From the NCBI GenBank assembly GCA_021827225.1, contig JAKAXG010000207.1, positions 1-7,285 of the forward strand: DNA of 7,285 nucleotides, read 5' to 3'. Positions 1 through 6,369 of this stretch are shown here, one piece after another; the stretch's first letter is position 1, and each line of letters starts with the position of its first letter. A model generated the notes under the pieces. The model was not told the DNA's origin. It was given only the letters and a program-made list of their open reading frames with translations, and did not search any database. The translations under genes were made by a program, and so were the position numbers. This stretch comes from Actinomycetes bacterium. GTDB taxonomy: Bacteria > Actinomycetota > Acidimicrobiia > Acidimicrobiales > Palsa-688.

Positions 1-79
1 GCCGGCGGGCGGGCGGGCGGTTGGGGTGCGCCGGCGGGTGGGGTTCGCCGGCGGGCGGTTGGGGTTCGCCGCGGGGTAC
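1..79. repeat. G-rich degenerate tandem repeat at window edge
   Basis: The block GCCGGCGGG(CGG)TTGGGGTTC recurs about three and a half times. There is an expanded copy at 1-29, a shortened 17-bp copy at 30-46, a full 21-bp copy at 47-67 and a decayed start from 68. Copies differ by units of CGGG or CGGT, as expected from replication slippage. The first copy contains runs GGG, GGG, GGG and GGGG within 7-26, separated by short loops, so it can be written as a G-quadruplex. No reading frame through it carries a recognisable protein. It could be intergenic or the low-complexity end of a gene lying to the left, and the window edge prevents a decision. Confidence 0.7.
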
Positions 80-104
80 GGGGGCCGGATCGGAGGGGTC
101 CCGG

Positions 105-193
105 GTGAAATCTGTACCGCTTCTACAAATCTGGGACCGACCAGATGGGAAACCGCCGTAAAGGTACAGATTTCACAGAACCGTACGGATTTC
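105..193. repeat. Four-copy AAATC(T/C)G motif array with dyad symmetry
   Basis: Two forward copies of an AAATCTG..ACC motif begin at 108 and 127. Two reverse-complement copies end at 173 and 192. Forward copies are 19 bp apart, reverse copies are 19 bp apart, and both outer and inner pairs are centred on position 150. The best pair is a perfect 14-bp inverted repeat, GTGAAATCTGTACC at 105-118 against 163-176. The AAATC core is conspicuously AT-rich for this sequence. The layout suits a multi-site operator for a DNA-binding protein, or the paired ends of a very small mobile element. No T-tract follows, so a simple intrinsic terminator is unlikely. It lies about 130 bp upstream of the kinase start. 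Its function is unknown. Confidence 0.75.
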
Positions 194-288
194 GAGGGTG
201 GGGGAGCCTGACGAGGGCCGGGGCCGTCCGAGATGCCGGGGCTCGTTGCACTACGGCCCGGGCCGGCCCGGCGGAACCGCAGCGCGAG

Positions 289-317
289 TTATCGGGCCGC
301 ACCGGGGCCGCTACCGT
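289..317 (+). promoter_or_regulatory. Predicted promoter of the PfkB kinase (leaderless)
   Basis: A TACCGT box at 312-317 fits the TAnnnT form of housekeeping actinobacterial -10 elements. The A of the ATG at 324 lies where transcription should begin, with six bases between. A weak -35 candidate, TTATCG, sits at 289-294 with a 17-bp spacer. There is no Shine-Dalgarno-like sequence before 324, consistent with a leaderless message. Confidence 0.6.
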
Positions 318-323
318 CGCCGT

Positions 324-1313
324 ATGGACAAAACACCTCAGGTCGTCGCCATGGGCCATGCCATCGTCGACGTGCTGTCTCCCTGCCACGACGAGCGGGT
401 GGCCTCACTCGGGCTGGAGAAGGGCACCATGACCCTCATCGACGACGACCGGGCCGAGGAGATCTACGCCGCCCTGGGCCCGGCGACGGAGGCCTCGGGT
501 GGGTCGGCGGCCAACACCGCCGCCTGTCTGGCGTCGCTCGGCGCGTCGGTGGAGTTCATCGGAAAGGTGGCCGACGACGGGCTCGGCCAGGTGTTCGCCC
601 ATGACATCCGCTCGGCCGGCGTGCGCTTCGAGGTCTCGCCGGCCGACTCGGGAGCGGGCACCGGCCGCTGCCTGGTCATGGTGACGCCCGACGCCGAGAA
701 GACGATGTGCACCAACCTGGGGGTGGGCGCCTATCTCCAGTCCGAAGACGTGGACCGCCGGTCGATAGCTGCCGCCCGGGTCCTGTACCTGGAGGGCTAC
801 CTCTGCGGCAAGGAGGAGAGCGCCGGGGCGGTGGACGCCGCGGTGGACGCGGCCCGCCAGGCGGGGACGCTGGTCGCTTTTTCGGCGTCGGATCCGGCTT
901 GGGTGCACCTGCACCGTGACGAGCTGAGCGCGCTGCTCGACCGGGTGGACATCCTCTTCGCCAACGAGCCTGAGGCCCTTGGGCTGTCGGGATGCCGGTC
1001 ACTCGACGAGGCCGTCGAGGCCCTGGCCAAGCGCTGCCCGACCGTCGCCGTCACCCTGGGATCGGCGGGTTGCGTGGTCGTCGGGGACGAGGGCAGCGTC
1101 AGGGTGCCGGCGTCCCCGGTCGACCACGTGGTGGACACAACCGGGGCCGGCGACAGCTTCGCCGCCGGGTTTCTCTACGGGGTGGTGAACGAGCTGGGCG
1201 CCGAATCGTCGGCCCGCCTGGGCGGCCTGGCCGCCGGCGAGATCGTCAGCCACATCGGCGCCCGCCCGATCAGCCCGTTGTCAGAGCTGGCGGCGGCTGC
1301 CGGGCTGATCTGA
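324..1313 (+). CDS. PfkB-family kinase, adenosine kinase-like
   Basis: This is a cytoplasmic ATP-dependent kinase of the ribokinase/PfkB superfamily, which phosphorylates a sugar or nucleoside hydroxyl. The 329-residue product has the family's two signatures. The substrate-side SGGSAANTAACLASLG lies at about residues 59-73. The ATP/anion-hole motif DTTGAGDSFAAGFL begins at residue 271, with the catalytic base expected at Asp277. FANEPEA near residue 212 is also family-typical. From memory, the N-terminal stretch (GHAIVDVL, KGTMTLID) and IGKVADDGLG resemble bacterial proteins annotated as adenosine kinase, but the substrate cannot be fixed by reading; fructokinase or another sugar kinase is possible. 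I chose ATG 324 over the in-frame ATG at 198 because conservation begins there and a -10 box lies exactly upstream. It appears monocistronic and converges on the bL37 gene. Confidence 0.9.
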   Translation: MDKTPQVVAMGHAIVDVLSPCHDERVASLGLEKGTMTLIDDDRAEEIYAALGPATEASGGSAANTAACLASLGASVEFIGKVADDGLGQVFAHDIRSAGVRFEVSPADSGAGTGRCLVMVTPDAEKTMCTNLGVGAYLQSEDVDRRSIAAARVLYLEGYLCGKEESAGAVDAAVDAARQAGTLVAFSASDPAWVHLHRDELSALLDRVDILFANEPEALGLSGCRSLDEAVEALAKRCPTVAVTLGSAGCVVVGDEGSVRVPASPVDHVVDTTGAGDSFAAGFLYGVVNELGAESSARLGGLAAGEIVSHIGARPISPLSELAAAAGLI

Positions 1314-1330
1314 GCCTTCGCCCGGCTCAG
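1310..1330. terminator. Palindrome spanning two convergent stop codons
   Basis: CTGAGCC at 1310-1316 and GGCTCAG at 1324-1330 form a perfect 7-bp inverted repeat around a 7-base loop. The left arm contains the TGA stop of the kinase and the right arm contains the stop of the minus-strand bL37 gene. The hairpin forms in either transcript, so it is a plausible bidirectional terminator. It has no U-tract, so termination efficiency is uncertain; actinobacterial hairpin terminators often lack one. Confidence 0.5.
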
Positions 1331-1410
1331 CGGCCGCGGCGGGGCTTCTGGCCGTGGTTGGCTTTCTTGCGGCGAGCCCGCGACCGGGCCTTCTGGGTGC
1401 GCTTGGACAT
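1327..1410 (-). CDS. Small ribosomal protein bL37-like
   Basis: This 27-residue, extremely basic peptide starts MSKRTQKARSRARRK and ends in a KKANHGQKPRRGR segment. The mycobacterial large-subunit protein bL37, about 24 residues long, as I recall it carries a closely similar block, SKANHGKRP, after an Arg/Lys-rich start. The shared KANHG..P core, the length and the charge make a bL37 homologue the best reading. Such peptides are buried in 23S rRNA. The ATG is preceded at 8 bases by a TATTGT box on the same strand and has no Shine-Dalgarno sequence, so it is probably a leaderless monocistronic gene. It is convergent with the kinase and divergent from ychF. It occupies the 3' end of a long non-coding antisense frame, so length-based gene finding would miss it or give it a wrong start. 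Confidence 0.85.
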   Translation of the reverse strand: MSKRTQKARSRARRKKANHGQKPRRGR

Positions 1411-1418
1411 GGCGTTCC

Positions 1419-1424
1419 ACAATA
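1419..1424 (-). promoter_or_regulatory. -10 box for bL37 gene
   Basis: Read on the minus strand, TATTGT fits TAnnnT and lies 8 bases before the ATG at 1410. Transcription would begin at or next to the start codon. No convincing -35 element is visible upstream. Confidence 0.6.
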
Positions 1425-1471
1425 GGGGAGCGGGTCCAGGGCCGGCCAGGCGCCGCCGGCCATGCCCTGAG

Positions 1472-1610
1472 CGCCCGGCCGGGCGGCGCCGGTGCGCCCG
1501 GGCGATGTCGCCCGCCGGCGGCGCTGAGCATCCGGCCGGCCGCCGCCGGCGGAACCCCGGCCGCCCGGGGGTGAACCCCCTGGCGGCTCCGGCCGCCCGG
1601 GTGCGAACCC
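1472..1610. repeat. GC hairpin cluster in the divergent bL37-ychF spacer
   Basis: The 246 bp between the divergent bL37 and ychF genes hold no supported gene but are dense in inverted repeats. There is a 14-bp palindrome CGCCCGGCCGGGCG at 1472-1485. A perfect 12-bp inverted repeat, CCGCCGGCGGCG at 1512-1523 with its complement at 1541-1552, follows. Next is a hairpin at 1560-1587 with GGGGG-TGAA-CCCCC at its tip and CCGCC/GGCGG at its base, with one mismatch between. A related, imperfect copy of the last unit begins at 1589, about 32 bp on, with GGGT-GCGA-ACCC at 1599-1610. Both flanking promoters seem leaderless, so this DNA is probably not a 5' leader of either gene. Confidence 0.6.
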
Positions 1611-1646
1611 CCAGGCCCTGGCGGTTCCGGCAGCCCCGCCAGCCGG

Positions 1647-1652
1647 TAGCCT
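1647..1652 (+). promoter_or_regulatory. -10 box for the ychF operon
   Basis: TAGCCT fits TAnnnT. It lies 4 bases before a first ATG (1657) and 7 bases before a second (1660). With normal spacing, transcription would begin at about 1659-1660, which favours the second ATG as a leaderless start. Only a poor -35 candidate, TTCCGG at 1625-1630, is present. Confidence 0.55.
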
Positions 1653-1659
1653 GCCGATG

Positions 1660-2736
1660 ATGGAACGTCTCGGCATAGTCGGTCTCCCCAATTCGGGGAA
1701 GTCGAGCCTGTTCAACGCTCTCACCGGCGGTTCCGCGCTGGTCGCCGCCCACCCCTTCTCCACCACCGAGACCACGGTCGGCGTGGCCCAGGTGCCGGAC
1801 GAGCGGCTGGGGAAGCTGGCGACCATGAGCTCGAGCCGCAAGGTCGTCCCGGCGACCGTCGAGTTCGTCGACATCGCCGGCCTGGTCGCCGGGTCGTCGA
1901 CGGGTGAAGGCCTGGGGAACCGTTTCCTCGCCGGGATCCGCGAGGCCGACGCCCTGTGCCTGGTCCTGCGGTCCTTCGAGGACGCCAACGTCGTCGGCTC
2001 CACCGATCCCCGGTCGGATCTCGAGGTGCTGGAGCTCGAGCTGGTGCTGGCCGACGCCGCGACCGTCGACAGCCAGATCGACAAGCGGCGGAAGGCGGCC
2101 AAGTCCGACAAGTCCCTCCAGGGGGAGGTCGACGCCCTGGAGCGGGCCAAGGAGCAGCTCGACGGCGGCGTTCCGATCTTCCGGTCGGAGCTCGACGCCG
2201 AGGACCGGGCCCGGCTGCGCAGCTTCTTCCTGCTCACCAACAAGCCGGTGCTGGCCGTGGTCAACCTGGGGGAGGATCAGATCACCGACTCCGATTCGGT
2301 GGTGAAGCCGGTGACCGACGCCCTGGGCGGCCACGGCGACGTGCTGGGGGTGAGCGTGCGGCTCGAGGCCGAGGCCGCGCAGCTGGACCCCGCCGAGAGG
2401 TCGGAGCTGCTCGAAGGGCTCGGGCTGGGGGAGGGGGCCCTGCCCCGGGTGGCCCGGGCCGCCTACCACCTCCTCGGCCGGCGGACCTTCTTCACCACCG
2501 GTGACAAGGAGAGCCGGGCCTGGACCTTCCGGGCCGGCGCCCGGGCGCCGGAGTGCGCCGGGGTCATCCACTCCGATCTGCAGCGGGGCTTCATCCGGGC
2601 CGAGGTCATCCACTGGGATGAGCTGCTGGCCATCGGGTCGTGGGCCAAGGCCAAGGAGGCGGGCAAGCTCCGGGTCGAGGGCAAGGACTACGAGGTCGTC
2701 GACGGCGACGTCCTCGAGATCCGCTTCAACGTCTGA
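1660..2736 (+). CDS. ychF: Ribosome-binding ATPase YchF (OLA1/Obg family)
   Basis: YchF is a cytoplasmic P-loop NTPase that binds ribosomes and, unlike most Obg relatives, prefers ATP. The 358-residue product has the family's usual length (E. coli about 363). The P-loop GLPNSGKSS is at residues 8-16, the G3 region DIAGLVAGSSTGEGLGN starts at 71, and NLGE at 202-205 stands where other GTPases have NKxD; this NxxE form is normal for YchF. Residues about 75-270 include the charged helical insert. A C-terminal TGS domain runs from about 275 (RTFFTTGDKESRAWTF) to the ending EIRFNV, and contains AGVIHSDLQRGFIRAEVI. I placed the start at the second of two tandem ATGs (1660) because of the -10 box spacing; 1657 would add one Met. 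It heads a unit with the DUF192-like gene 5 bp downstream. Confidence 0.96.
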   Translation: MERLGIVGLPNSGKSSLFNALTGGSALVAAHPFSTTETTVGVAQVPDERLGKLATMSSSRKVVPATVEFVDIAGLVAGSSTGEGLGNRFLAGIREADALCLVLRSFEDANVVGSTDPRSDLEVLELELVLADAATVDSQIDKRRKAAKSDKSLQGEVDALERAKEQLDGGVPIFRSELDAEDRARLRSFFLLTNKPVLAVVNLGEDQITDSDSVVKPVTDALGGHGDVLGVSVRLEAEAAQLDPAERSELLEGLGLGEGALPRVARAAYHLLGRRTFFTTGDKESRAWTFRAGARAPECAGVIHSDLQRGFIRAEVIHWDELLAIGSWAKAKEAGKLRVEGKDYEVVDGDVLEIRFNV

Positions 2737-2741
2737 CCCCG

Positions 2742-3074
2742 ATGGCGTGGCTGATCCGCGACGGTGACGTCCTCGCCGCCCTCGACGCCCGAAGGTTCGG
2801 ATGGCCGTCCGCCCTCCAGGGCGCGGTGATCCTTCGGGGCCCGACGCTGGTCCAGACCCTGACCCGCCCGGTCTCTCTCGACGTGGCCTGGTGCTCGCCG
2901 GCCGAATCCGACGACGGCCAGGAGCGCCTGGTGGTCCGACGCATCGGCTGCCTGGCCCCCCGCCGGATGGCCCGGCCCCACCTGGGTTCCCGCCTGGTGG
3001 TGGTCGCCAGTCAGGGAGCGTTCGAGCGGTGGCACCTCAGGGTGGGGGACCGTCTCGAAATCCGCGGGATGTGA
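2742..3074 (+). CDS. DUF192-like small protein
   Basis: This 110-residue protein has no predicted membrane segment. Its second half, ALQGAVILRGPTLVQTLTRP (residues 24-43), then VSLDVAWC and finally SQGAFERWHLRVGDRLEI, follows the outline of DUF192 proteins, which show a VHT..M..PIDV stretch and end in an AG...R..L..GD.L pattern. The usual His of VHT is Gln here and the following GM is replaced by RP, so it is a divergent member if it belongs. The molecular function of the family is unsettled. The ATG follows the ychF stop by 5 bases and the gene overlaps rsmI by GTGA, so it is probably translated by coupling. It has no Shine-Dalgarno sequence of its own. That it assists YchF or RsmI is only suggested by position. 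Confidence 0.7.
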   Translation: MAWLIRDGDVLAALDARRFGWPSALQGAVILRGPTLVQTLTRPVSLDVAWCSPAESDDGQERLVVRRIGCLAPRRMARPHLGSRLVVVASQGAFERWHLRVGDRLEIRGM

Positions 3075-4072
3075 CCGGCGCCGCCGGCCGGCTCTCCGTG
3101 GTCGGCACCCCCATCGGCAACCTCGAGGACATATCCCGCCGGGCGGTGCGGACCCTGGAAGAGGCAGACGTCATCTACTGCGAGGACACCCGCCGCACCC
3201 GCAAACTGCTGAGCGCACTGGGAATCAGCGCCCCCCGGCTGGTGCGGGTGGACGCCCACAACGAGGCGGAGGTCGCCCCGGCGGTGATCTCTGCGCTCGA
3301 CGGTGGGGCCAGGGCGGCGCTGGTGACCGACGCCGGCATGCCCACCATCTCCGACCCGGGCGCCCGCCTGGTCGCCGCCGTGGCGGCCGCCGGCCACCGG
3401 CTCGAGGTGGTTCCCGGCCCGTCGGCGGTGAGCGCCGCGCTGGCCCTGTCGGGACTGCCGGGGCCCCGCTACCGCTTCGCCGGGTTCCTGCCCCGCAAGG
3501 GTCCGGAGCGCCGCGCCGCCCTCGCCGAGGCGGCCGCCAGCCCGGTCACCGTCGTGATCTACGAGGCCGCCCCACGGGTGGCGCGCACCGTCGCCGATCT
3601 GGCTGGCGCGTGCGGCCCGGACCGCACCCTGGTGGCGGCGAAGGAGCTGACCAAGGTCCACGAAGAGGTGTGGCGGGGCCCGATCGGGGAGGCGACGGGT
3701 TGGCTGGCCGGCTCGGGAGAACCGAGGGGCGAGTGGGTACTCCTCATCGGGCCGGCCCCCGAGGCCCCCGTCGATGCAGGCGCGGTGGAGAACCGCATCA
3801 ACGCCGCCCTCCGCGAGCGGCTCGCCGGGGGAGCCGACCGGCGGTCGGTCATCGCCGAGGTGGCCGCCGAGATGGGGGTGCCGAAGCGGCAGGTGTACAC
3901 GGCGGCACTGCAGCTGAAGGACCGGACGGGCTCCCCGCCAGCGGTAGGCCGCGAAGCCGGCGGCGCGGCCGGCCCCGGCGGCGTGGCTGGCCCCGGAGGC
4001 GCGGCCGGCCCCGGCGGTCCCGGCGGCGCGGCTGGTCCCGGCGGGCCCGGCGGCGCTAATGGGGACCGCTGA
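3071..4072 (+). CDS. rsmI: 16S rRNA C1402 2'-O-ribose methyltransferase RsmI
   Basis: RsmI transfers methyl from S-adenosylmethionine to the 2'-OH of C1402 in the 16S rRNA decoding centre, next to the base modified by RsmH. Family motifs run in order: VVGTPIGNLEDIS (residues 10-22), EDTRRTRKLL (38), DAHNE (61), LVTDAGMPTISDPGARLV (84), VPGPSA (114), FAGFLPRKG and ELTKVHEEVWRG. The block usually read as YESPHR is YEAAPR here, so its His is replaced. The catalytic region and C-terminal helical part end near residue 286. A further ~47 residues form a Gly/Pro/Ala-rich tail, making 333 residues against a usual ~280-290. GTG 3071 overlaps the TGA of the preceding gene as GTGA, and conservation starts within ten residues, so this start is well supported. 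Confidence 0.95.
   Translation: MTGAAGRLSVVGTPIGNLEDISRRAVRTLEEADVIYCEDTRRTRKLLSALGISAPRLVRVDAHNEAEVAPAVISALDGGARAALVTDAGMPTISDPGARLVAAVAAAGHRLEVVPGPSAVSAALALSGLPGPRYRFAGFLPRKGPERRAALAEAAASPVTVVIYEAAPRVARTVADLAGACGPDRTLVAAKELTKVHEEVWRGPIGEATGWLAGSGEPRGEWVLLIGPAPEAPVDAGAVENRINAALRERLAGGADRRSVIAEVAAEMGVPKRQVYTAALQLKDRTGSPPAVGREAGGAAGPGGVAGPGGAAGPGGPGGAAGPGGPGGANGDR
3965..4054 (+). repeat. 18-nt in-frame repeat encoding the RsmI tail
   Basis: Units coding for (A/V)AGPGG begin at residues 299, 305, 311 and 320, with extra PGG half-units at 317 and 326. The DNA unit resembles GCGGCCGGCCCCGGCGGC with third-position changes. All length changes are multiples of three bases, so the frame is kept to the TGA at 4070-4072. 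The peptide resembles a short collagen-like or disordered linker and contains almost no charge. Its length probably varies among strains by slippage. Confidence 0.8.
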
Positions 4073-4087
4073 CGCGGCGTCTTGGCC

Positions 4088-4093
4088 TACCCT
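4088..4093 (+). promoter_or_regulatory. -10 box for metG-tatD-rsmA
   Basis: TACCCT lies in the 29-bp gap between rsmI and metG, 8 bases before the GTG at 4102. This is the same spacing as at the bL37 gene. It suggests that metG opens a new transcription unit with a leaderless GTG start, although read-through from rsmI is possible because no terminator is evident in the gap. Confidence 0.55.
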
Positions 4094-4101
4094 CGACGGC
4101 C

Positions 4102-5610
4102 GTGGCCCGCTTCTATGTCACCACCCCGATCTATTACGTCAATGACGCTCCGCACATTGGCCACGCCTACACCACCGTCACCGCCGACGCGCTGGCCCGG
4201 TGGCACCGGATCCTCGGTGACGACGTCCATTTTCTCACCGGGACCGACGAGCACGGCCTGAAGGTACAGCGGGCGGCGGAAGCCAACGGTCTGACGCCCA
4301 AGGAACACGCCGACCGCACCTCCGCCCGCTACCGCGAGGTGTGGTCCTCCCTGGACATCTCCTATGACGACTTCATCCGCACCACCGAGGAGCGTCACTA
4401 CCGGGCCACGGAGCGTCTCATGCAGGCCGCCTATGACAACGGGTGGATCGAGTTGCGCCCCTACGAGGGTCTCTACTGCGTGTCCTGCGAGGCCTATTAC
4501 ACCGAGGCGGACCTGCTGGAAGGGAACCTGTGCCCCATCCACCGGAGCCCGGTGGAATGGCTCAAGGAGGAGAACTACTTCTTCCGTCTCTCGGAGTTCG
4601 AGGACCGGCTGCTGAAGTGGTACGAGGACGAACCCGGTGCCGTGACGCCTGAATCCAAGCGCAACGAGGCCATCGGCCTCATCCGGGGCGGCCTGCGCGA
4701 CATCTCCATCTCCCGGACGTCCATCACCTGGGGGGTGCCGGTGCCGTGGGACCGGAGGCACGTCTTCTACGTCTGGTACGACGCCCTCATCAACTACGCC
4801 ACCGCCATCGGCTACGGCGTGGACCAGGCCCGTTTCGACGCCTGGTGGCCGTCGGTGCACCATCTCATCGGCAAGGACATCCTGCGGTTCCACTGCGTGT
4901 ACTGGCCGGCGCTGCTCATGGCCGCCGGCATCGACCCGCCCCGCCGCATAGCTGTGCACGGCTTTCTGCTGGTGGGCGGGGAGAAGATGTCCAAGACGGC
5001 CCTGAACCAGATCGCACCCGCCGATCTGGTACCCGTCTTCGGGGTCGACGGGTTCCGCTACCACTTCCTGCGGGACCAGCCGTTCGGGCCCGACGGTGAC
5101 TTCTCCTACGAGGGTATGGTCGCCCGCTACAACGCCGACCTGGCCAACAACCTGGGCAACCTGCTGGCCCGGGTGTCCACCGTGGTCGAGCGCAAGTGCG
5201 GCGGGACCGGACCGGCCCCCGACCCGGACAGCGCCCTGAAAGAGGTGGCGGCATCGGTGTACGAGCAGGCCCGGGCGGGATGGGAGCGGATCGCCCCGAG
5301 CGAGGCGCTGGAAGCGACGTGGCGGCTGGTGCGCGACACCAACGCCGCCCTGGAGGCCGCCGAGCCGTGGAAGGCCGAGCCGGGCCCTGCCGTCGACGCC
5401 GTCCTGGGCGACGCTCTCGAGGTGCTGCGGATCGTCGCCATCCTGGCCAGCCCGGCCCTGACGTCCGCCTCGCAGGAGATCTGGAGGAGGATCGGCCTGC
5501 CCGGATCGGTGACCGACCAGCGTCTGCCGGAGGCGGCAGGGTGGGGTGGCTACCCGGGCGGGTTGCCGGTGGAGCGCGGCAAGCCGCTCTTCCCTCGGCT
5601 CTCGGTGTAG
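4102..5610 (+). CDS. metG: Methionyl-tRNA synthetase, single-zinc type
   Basis: This cytoplasmic class I aminoacyl-tRNA synthetase charges tRNA-Met, including initiator tRNA, with methionine and ATP. The 502-residue protein has HIGH at residues 18-21 and the KMSKS loop as KMSKT at 295-299. GTDEHGLK, ITWGVPVPWD and the FYVWYDALINY segment are typical of the family. A zinc knuckle is formed by C126-x2-C129 and C144-x2-H147, the Cys3His arrangement known from the Thermus enzyme; the second four-Cys knuckle of E. coli MetRS is absent. The anticodon-binding helical domain occupies roughly residues 345-480, and no C-terminal tRNA-binding (EMAP/Trbp111-like) extension follows. The start is GTG 4102, because conserved FYVTTPIYYVND begins at residue 4 and a -10 box lies just upstream. 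tatD follows after 6 bases. Confidence 0.97.
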   Translation: MARFYVTTPIYYVNDAPHIGHAYTTVTADALARWHRILGDDVHFLTGTDEHGLKVQRAAEANGLTPKEHADRTSARYREVWSSLDISYDDFIRTTEERHYRATERLMQAAYDNGWIELRPYEGLYCVSCEAYYTEADLLEGNLCPIHRSPVEWLKEENYFFRLSEFEDRLLKWYEDEPGAVTPESKRNEAIGLIRGGLRDISISRTSITWGVPVPWDRRHVFYVWYDALINYATAIGYGVDQARFDAWWPSVHHLIGKDILRFHCVYWPALLMAAGIDPPRRIAVHGFLLVGGEKMSKTALNQIAPADLVPVFGVDGFRYHFLRDQPFGPDGDFSYEGMVARYNADLANNLGNLLARVSTVVERKCGGTGPAPDPDSALKEVAASVYEQARAGWERIAPSEALEATWRLVRDTNAALEAAEPWKAEPGPAVDAVLGDALEVLRIVAILASPALTSASQEIWRRIGLPGSVTDQRLPEAAGWGGYPGGLPVERGKPLFPRLSV

Positions 5611-5616
5611 CGGGAC

Positions 5617-6365
<749 letters not shown>

Positions 6366-6369
<4 letters not shown>

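Noticed and set aside
1..161. 3' end of an upstream protein-coding gene on the plus strand
   Set aside because: All three frames are open for a while (stops at 106, 159 and 209), but the 17-bp repeat copy shifts the phase relative to the others, and no frame gives a recognisable domain. Not enough to call a gene.
105..176. Intrinsic terminator formed by the 14-bp inverted repeat
   Set aside because: The loop would be 44 bases, there is no T-tract, and the inner motif pair and mirror spacing are better explained as protein-binding sites.
198..323. N-terminal extension of the kinase from an upstream in-frame ATG
   Set aside because: The extra 42 residues are Arg/Gly-rich with no family similarity, and a -10 box at 312-317 would lie inside them. 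The conserved protein begins at 324.
2263..2274. Degenerate G4 motif (NLGE rather than NKxD) suggesting an inactive YchF
   Set aside because: NxxE at this position is typical of YchF/OLA1 and underlies its ATP preference, so it is not a defect.
1281..2613. Long minus-strand frames opposite ychF
   Set aside because: They are antisense to a conserved gene and show no domain. Only the last 28 codons of one of them (1327-1410) are a real gene, with its own promoter and start.
4055..4087. Terminator between rsmI and metG
   Set aside because: The gap is only 29 bp, and I found no stable stem of useful length there and no T-tract.
4984..4998. KMSKT instead of KMSKS in MetRS
   Set aside because: Substitution of the last position is common among class I synthetases and does not indicate loss of function.
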